From: a virus
Strand: one strand, 5' to 3'
DNA length: 64,000 nucleotides
Virus record (IMG/VR): IMGVR_UViG_3300032431_000007
Span: 1-64,000 of that record
The notes under the pieces: model-generated
Told to the model about the DNA's origin: nothing
Seen by the model: only the letters and a program-made list of their open reading frames with translations
Database searches by the model: none
Position numbers and translations under genes: made by a program
In this document: positions 62,283 to 64,000 of the stretch, one piece after another
Numbering within the stretch: position 1 is the stretch's first letter
Layout of the letters: each line of letters begins with the position of its first letter

Positions 62283-63008
62283 ATGTTGAATACACAACCT
62301 ATCGCGAAGCCAGCTTCTGGCGACGGAAGACAGCTTGTCGTCCATTCTATATTCCACACAATCCAAGGTGAGGGGCCGTTCTGCGGCAGACCCGCCGTCT
62401 TCGTGCGCCTGTCGGATTGCAACCTGACTTGTCCACTCTGCGATACGGAATACACTTCCATCCGCATGACAATGACGCCGGTTGAAATCTTCAAGATCAT
62501 CTCCCGAACCTTTATACAGGACGGTGGCCTAGTCGTGCTGACTGGCGGCGAGCCGTTCCGACAGCCCGTTGGGATGCTTCTGCGGGCGTTGACCTCGGAG
62601 GGGTTTGCCGTCCAGATCGAGACGAACGGAACGCTGCCCCCGCAAGACTTCATCTACGAGCGCGATCTTATGGGAAGCCCGATGCCGGGGTGCGCTTACA
62701 TCGTGTGCAGCCCGAAGACCGGCAAGATAAATCCTGAAACCTTGATGCAGACTTGCGCGCTTAAGTATGTCGCCCGTGCGGATGACCTTGAGGAAGATGA
62801 CGGGCTTCCCCGGACGGCGCTCGGACATAGCGCCCATCCCAGACTTGCGCGGCCTCCGTTGTTTTGGCGGCGTCCGGTATACCTCCAGCCTGCCGATGAG
62901 CAGGACGAGGTTAAGAACCGCGCTAACCGTCTGGCAGTTGCCAAATCCTGTATGCAGTTCGGCTACACGATCCAACTACAGACCCACAAACTCCTAGAAC
63001 TTGAATAA
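62283..63008 (+). CDS. queE: 7-carboxy-7-deazaguanine synthase, radical SAM
   Basis: QueE converts 6-carboxytetrahydropterin to 7-carboxy-7-deazaguanine. The 241-residue protein has SIFHTIQGEGPFCGRPAVFVRLSDCNLTCPLCDTEY with the CX3CX2C cluster (C46, C50, C53) for the 4Fe-4S cluster, and VVLTGGEPF and VQIETNGT for SAM and substrate binding. The F-x-IQGEGxxxG substrate loop is intact. It is followed by queC 12 bases later, so a phage preQ0 operon is clear. Confidence 0.93.
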   Translation: MLNTQPIAKPASGDGRQLVVHSIFHTIQGEGPFCGRPAVFVRLSDCNLTCPLCDTEYTSIRMTMTPVEIFKIISRTFIQDGGLVVLTGGEPFRQPVGMLLRALTSEGFAVQIETNGTLPPQDFIYERDLMGSPMPGCAYIVCSPKTGKINPETLMQTCALKYVARADDLEEDDGLPRTALGHSAHPRLARPPLFWRRPVYLQPADEQDEVKNRANRLAVAKSCMQFGYTIQLQTHKLLELE

Positions 63009-63020
63009 CGAGGGCAACCA

Positions 63021-63785
63021 ATGGCGGCGAGAAATAATGACGCTTGCGTAGTCGTGCTATCCGGCGGGCAAGACTCGACAACGTGCCTATTCTGGGCAAA
63101 AGAATTCTACAGCGAGGTCCATGCGGTCACGTTCGACTATGGGCAGCGCCATTCGATCGAGATTGACGCCGCGTTCATCGTCGGTCAAATGGCGGGCGTT
63201 GCATCGCATAAGCTGATAAAGCTCGGTAACATTTTGGAGGGGACAAGCCCGTTGGTTAGCGATGCTCCGCTGGAGCAGTACGCGGATCACCAGTCCCTTC
63301 CCGGCGGTCTTGAAAAGACCTTCGTCCCGATGCGCAATCAGTTGTTCCTTACGGTGGCCGCGAACCGCGCCTACTGTCTTGGAATATCAAATCTGGTGAC
63401 AGGCGTCTGCCAAGAAGACAGCGGCGGTTATCCAGATTGTCGGCGGGACTTTATCGAATCGCTGGAAAAGACCAGTCGCATGGGAACATTTACCGGCGAG
63501 GACGAAACACTTCCCTATCTCTACATTATCACGCCGCTGATGTATCTGACAAAAGCCCAAAGCGTTCACATGGCGTTTGCGAACCCAAGGTGCTGGGAGG
63601 CGCTGGCCTATACGCACACCTCCTACGATGGAAAGTATCCGCCGACCGGCCACGATCATGCAACGCTTCTAAGGGCTAAGGGCTTTGAAGAAGCAGGTCG
63701 GCCTGATCCGCTTGTTCTGCGCGCTTGGCGCCAAGGCGTGATGGACCTCCCGGGAACGGCTAACTATGCGGGGTGCGCGCTTTGA
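63021..63785 (+). CDS. queC: 7-cyano-7-deazaguanine synthase, zinc cysteines replaced
   Basis: QueC makes preQ0 from CDG with ATP and ammonia. The 254-residue protein has the PP-loop VVLSGGQDSTTCLFWA (14-20), DYGQRHSIEID and NLVTGVCQEDSGGYPDCR, all as in the family. The C-terminal zinc site is changed: at positions that hold C188, C197, C200 and C203 in E. coli QueC are S201, T209, D212 and T215 (context TSYDGKYPPTGHDHATLLRAKGF). The rest of the domain aligns well, so this is not decay. The product could be preQ0 made without zinc or an altered base. Confidence 0.9.
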   Translation: MAARNNDACVVVLSGGQDSTTCLFWAKEFYSEVHAVTFDYGQRHSIEIDAAFIVGQMAGVASHKLIKLGNILEGTSPLVSDAPLEQYADHQSLPGGLEKTFVPMRNQLFLTVAANRAYCLGISNLVTGVCQEDSGGYPDCRRDFIESLEKTSRMGTFTGEDETLPYLYIITPLMYLTKAQSVHMAFANPRCWEALAYTHTSYDGKYPPTGHDHATLLRAKGFEEAGRPDPLVLRAWRQGVMDLPGTANYAGCAL

Positions 63786-64000
63786 CTTATGTTTCCAGCA
63801 AGACATTCGGCCACGACCTCGGGCTGTCGTGCTGTTTTCGGCAGTGGCGAGCCGATAGTCATTGCCGAATGCTTCACGGCTATGCGCTGGCTATCCATCT
63901 TGAGTTCGAAGCTGACACCCTAGACGACAAGAATTGGGTGGTTGACTTTGGTTCGATGAGAAGCTTAAAGGATATGTTTGGACAGCTTTTCGATCATACA
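63782..64000 (+). CDS. queD: 6-carboxytetrahydropterin synthase-like protein, 3' truncated by window
   Basis: The gene begins with TTG at 63782, overlapping the queC stop (TTGA), and runs past the window edge. The visible 73 residues match the phage QueD-like group: SSKTFGHDLGLSCCFRQWRADSHCRMLHGYAL, then NWVVDFGSMRSLKDMFGQLFDHT. The catalytic Cys in the SHC segment and the DH pair are kept. Two of the three usual zinc His positions read Phe (SCCF for AAH) and Tyr (HGY for HGH). Completes queE-queC-queD. Confidence 0.8.
   Translation, partial: MTYVSSKTFGHDLGLSCCFRQWRADSHCRMLHGYALAIHLEFEADTLDDKNWVVDFGSMRSLKDMFGQLFDHT

Noticed and set aside
58459-64000. DpdA-type transglycosylase in the visible modification cluster
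   Set aside because: No gene with TGT motifs was found in the window; the helicase and nuclease here match other families. It may lie beyond the edge.
1-64000. Integrase, transposase, IS elements or attachment sites
   Set aside because: No recombinase motif or IS-type inverted repeats were seen; HNH and NUMOD-like proteins do not imply lysogeny.

Overview
The window is a contiguous stretch of a tailed dsDNA bacteriophage (Caudoviricetes) with a myovirus body plan: an HK97-type head (portal, S78-type prohead protease, capsid protein with a long N-terminal delta domain) joined to a Mu-like contractile tail (sheath, tube, tape measure, and homologues of Mu N, P/gp44, gp45, gp46, gp47 and gp48). 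No integrase, transposase, CI-like lysogeny module, tRNA gene or CRISPR array is visible, so a lytic lifestyle is likely. The host is not directly shown. A phage protein ending in an IPLPATG/hydrophobic/RK tail resembling the VPLPA-CTERM sorting signal points weakly to an alphaproteobacterium of the Rhodobacterales type.

Layout. A leftward late module runs on the minus strand from about 36.86 kb to 5.85 kb: HNH nuclease, a small membrane protein, a NusG/KOW-like protein, small terminase, an SGNH-hydrolase tail spike, large terminase, portal, protease, capsid, connectors, sheath, tube, chaperone pair with a probable -1 frameshift, tape measure, baseplate, fibres, holin-like protein and endolysin. 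It ends at an intrinsic terminator at 5.85 kb. Rightward early/middle genes fill 36.95-64 kb and also 0-5.88 kb, so the left end (clamp-like partial gene, family A DNA polymerase, ATP-dependent ligase) looks like a continuation of the same replication programme. The two programmes meet at 36.88-36.93 kb, where two sigma70-type promoters in opposite directions overlap.

Replication and modification. A PrimPol-like primase-helicase (minus strand, 43.0-45.5 kb), Sak4-like ATPase, DUF669-type ssDNA-binding protein, DUF2786 protein, RNase HI, Cas4/RecB-like nuclease and SF2 helicase sit with the polymerase, ligase and Hjc-like nuclease. At the right edge queE, queC and a partial queD form a 7-deazaguanine (preQ0) pathway, normally used by phages to replace guanine in DNA. 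QueC here lacks all four canonical zinc cysteines. A dpdA-type transglycosylase is not seen in the window.

Accessory region. Between 38 and 55.5 kb are about 40 mostly unknown small genes, often overlapping by ATGA, with clear local gene duplications (three CGTxxC family genes, two pairs of other paralogues), a GNAT acetyltransferase, a VPLPA-CTERM-like protein and small secreted or lipoprotein candidates. Three non-coding blocks stand out: 37.37-38.28 kb (four GTTATCTGATAAC sites at exact 21-bp spacing plus several hairpins; origin or master control region), 39.33-39.79 kb (simple repeats) and 42.42-43.0 kb (AT-rich, direct repeats, next to the primase-helicase). A 12-bp palindrome, CGGTGGCCACCG, and its halves recur through all modules far more often than expected.
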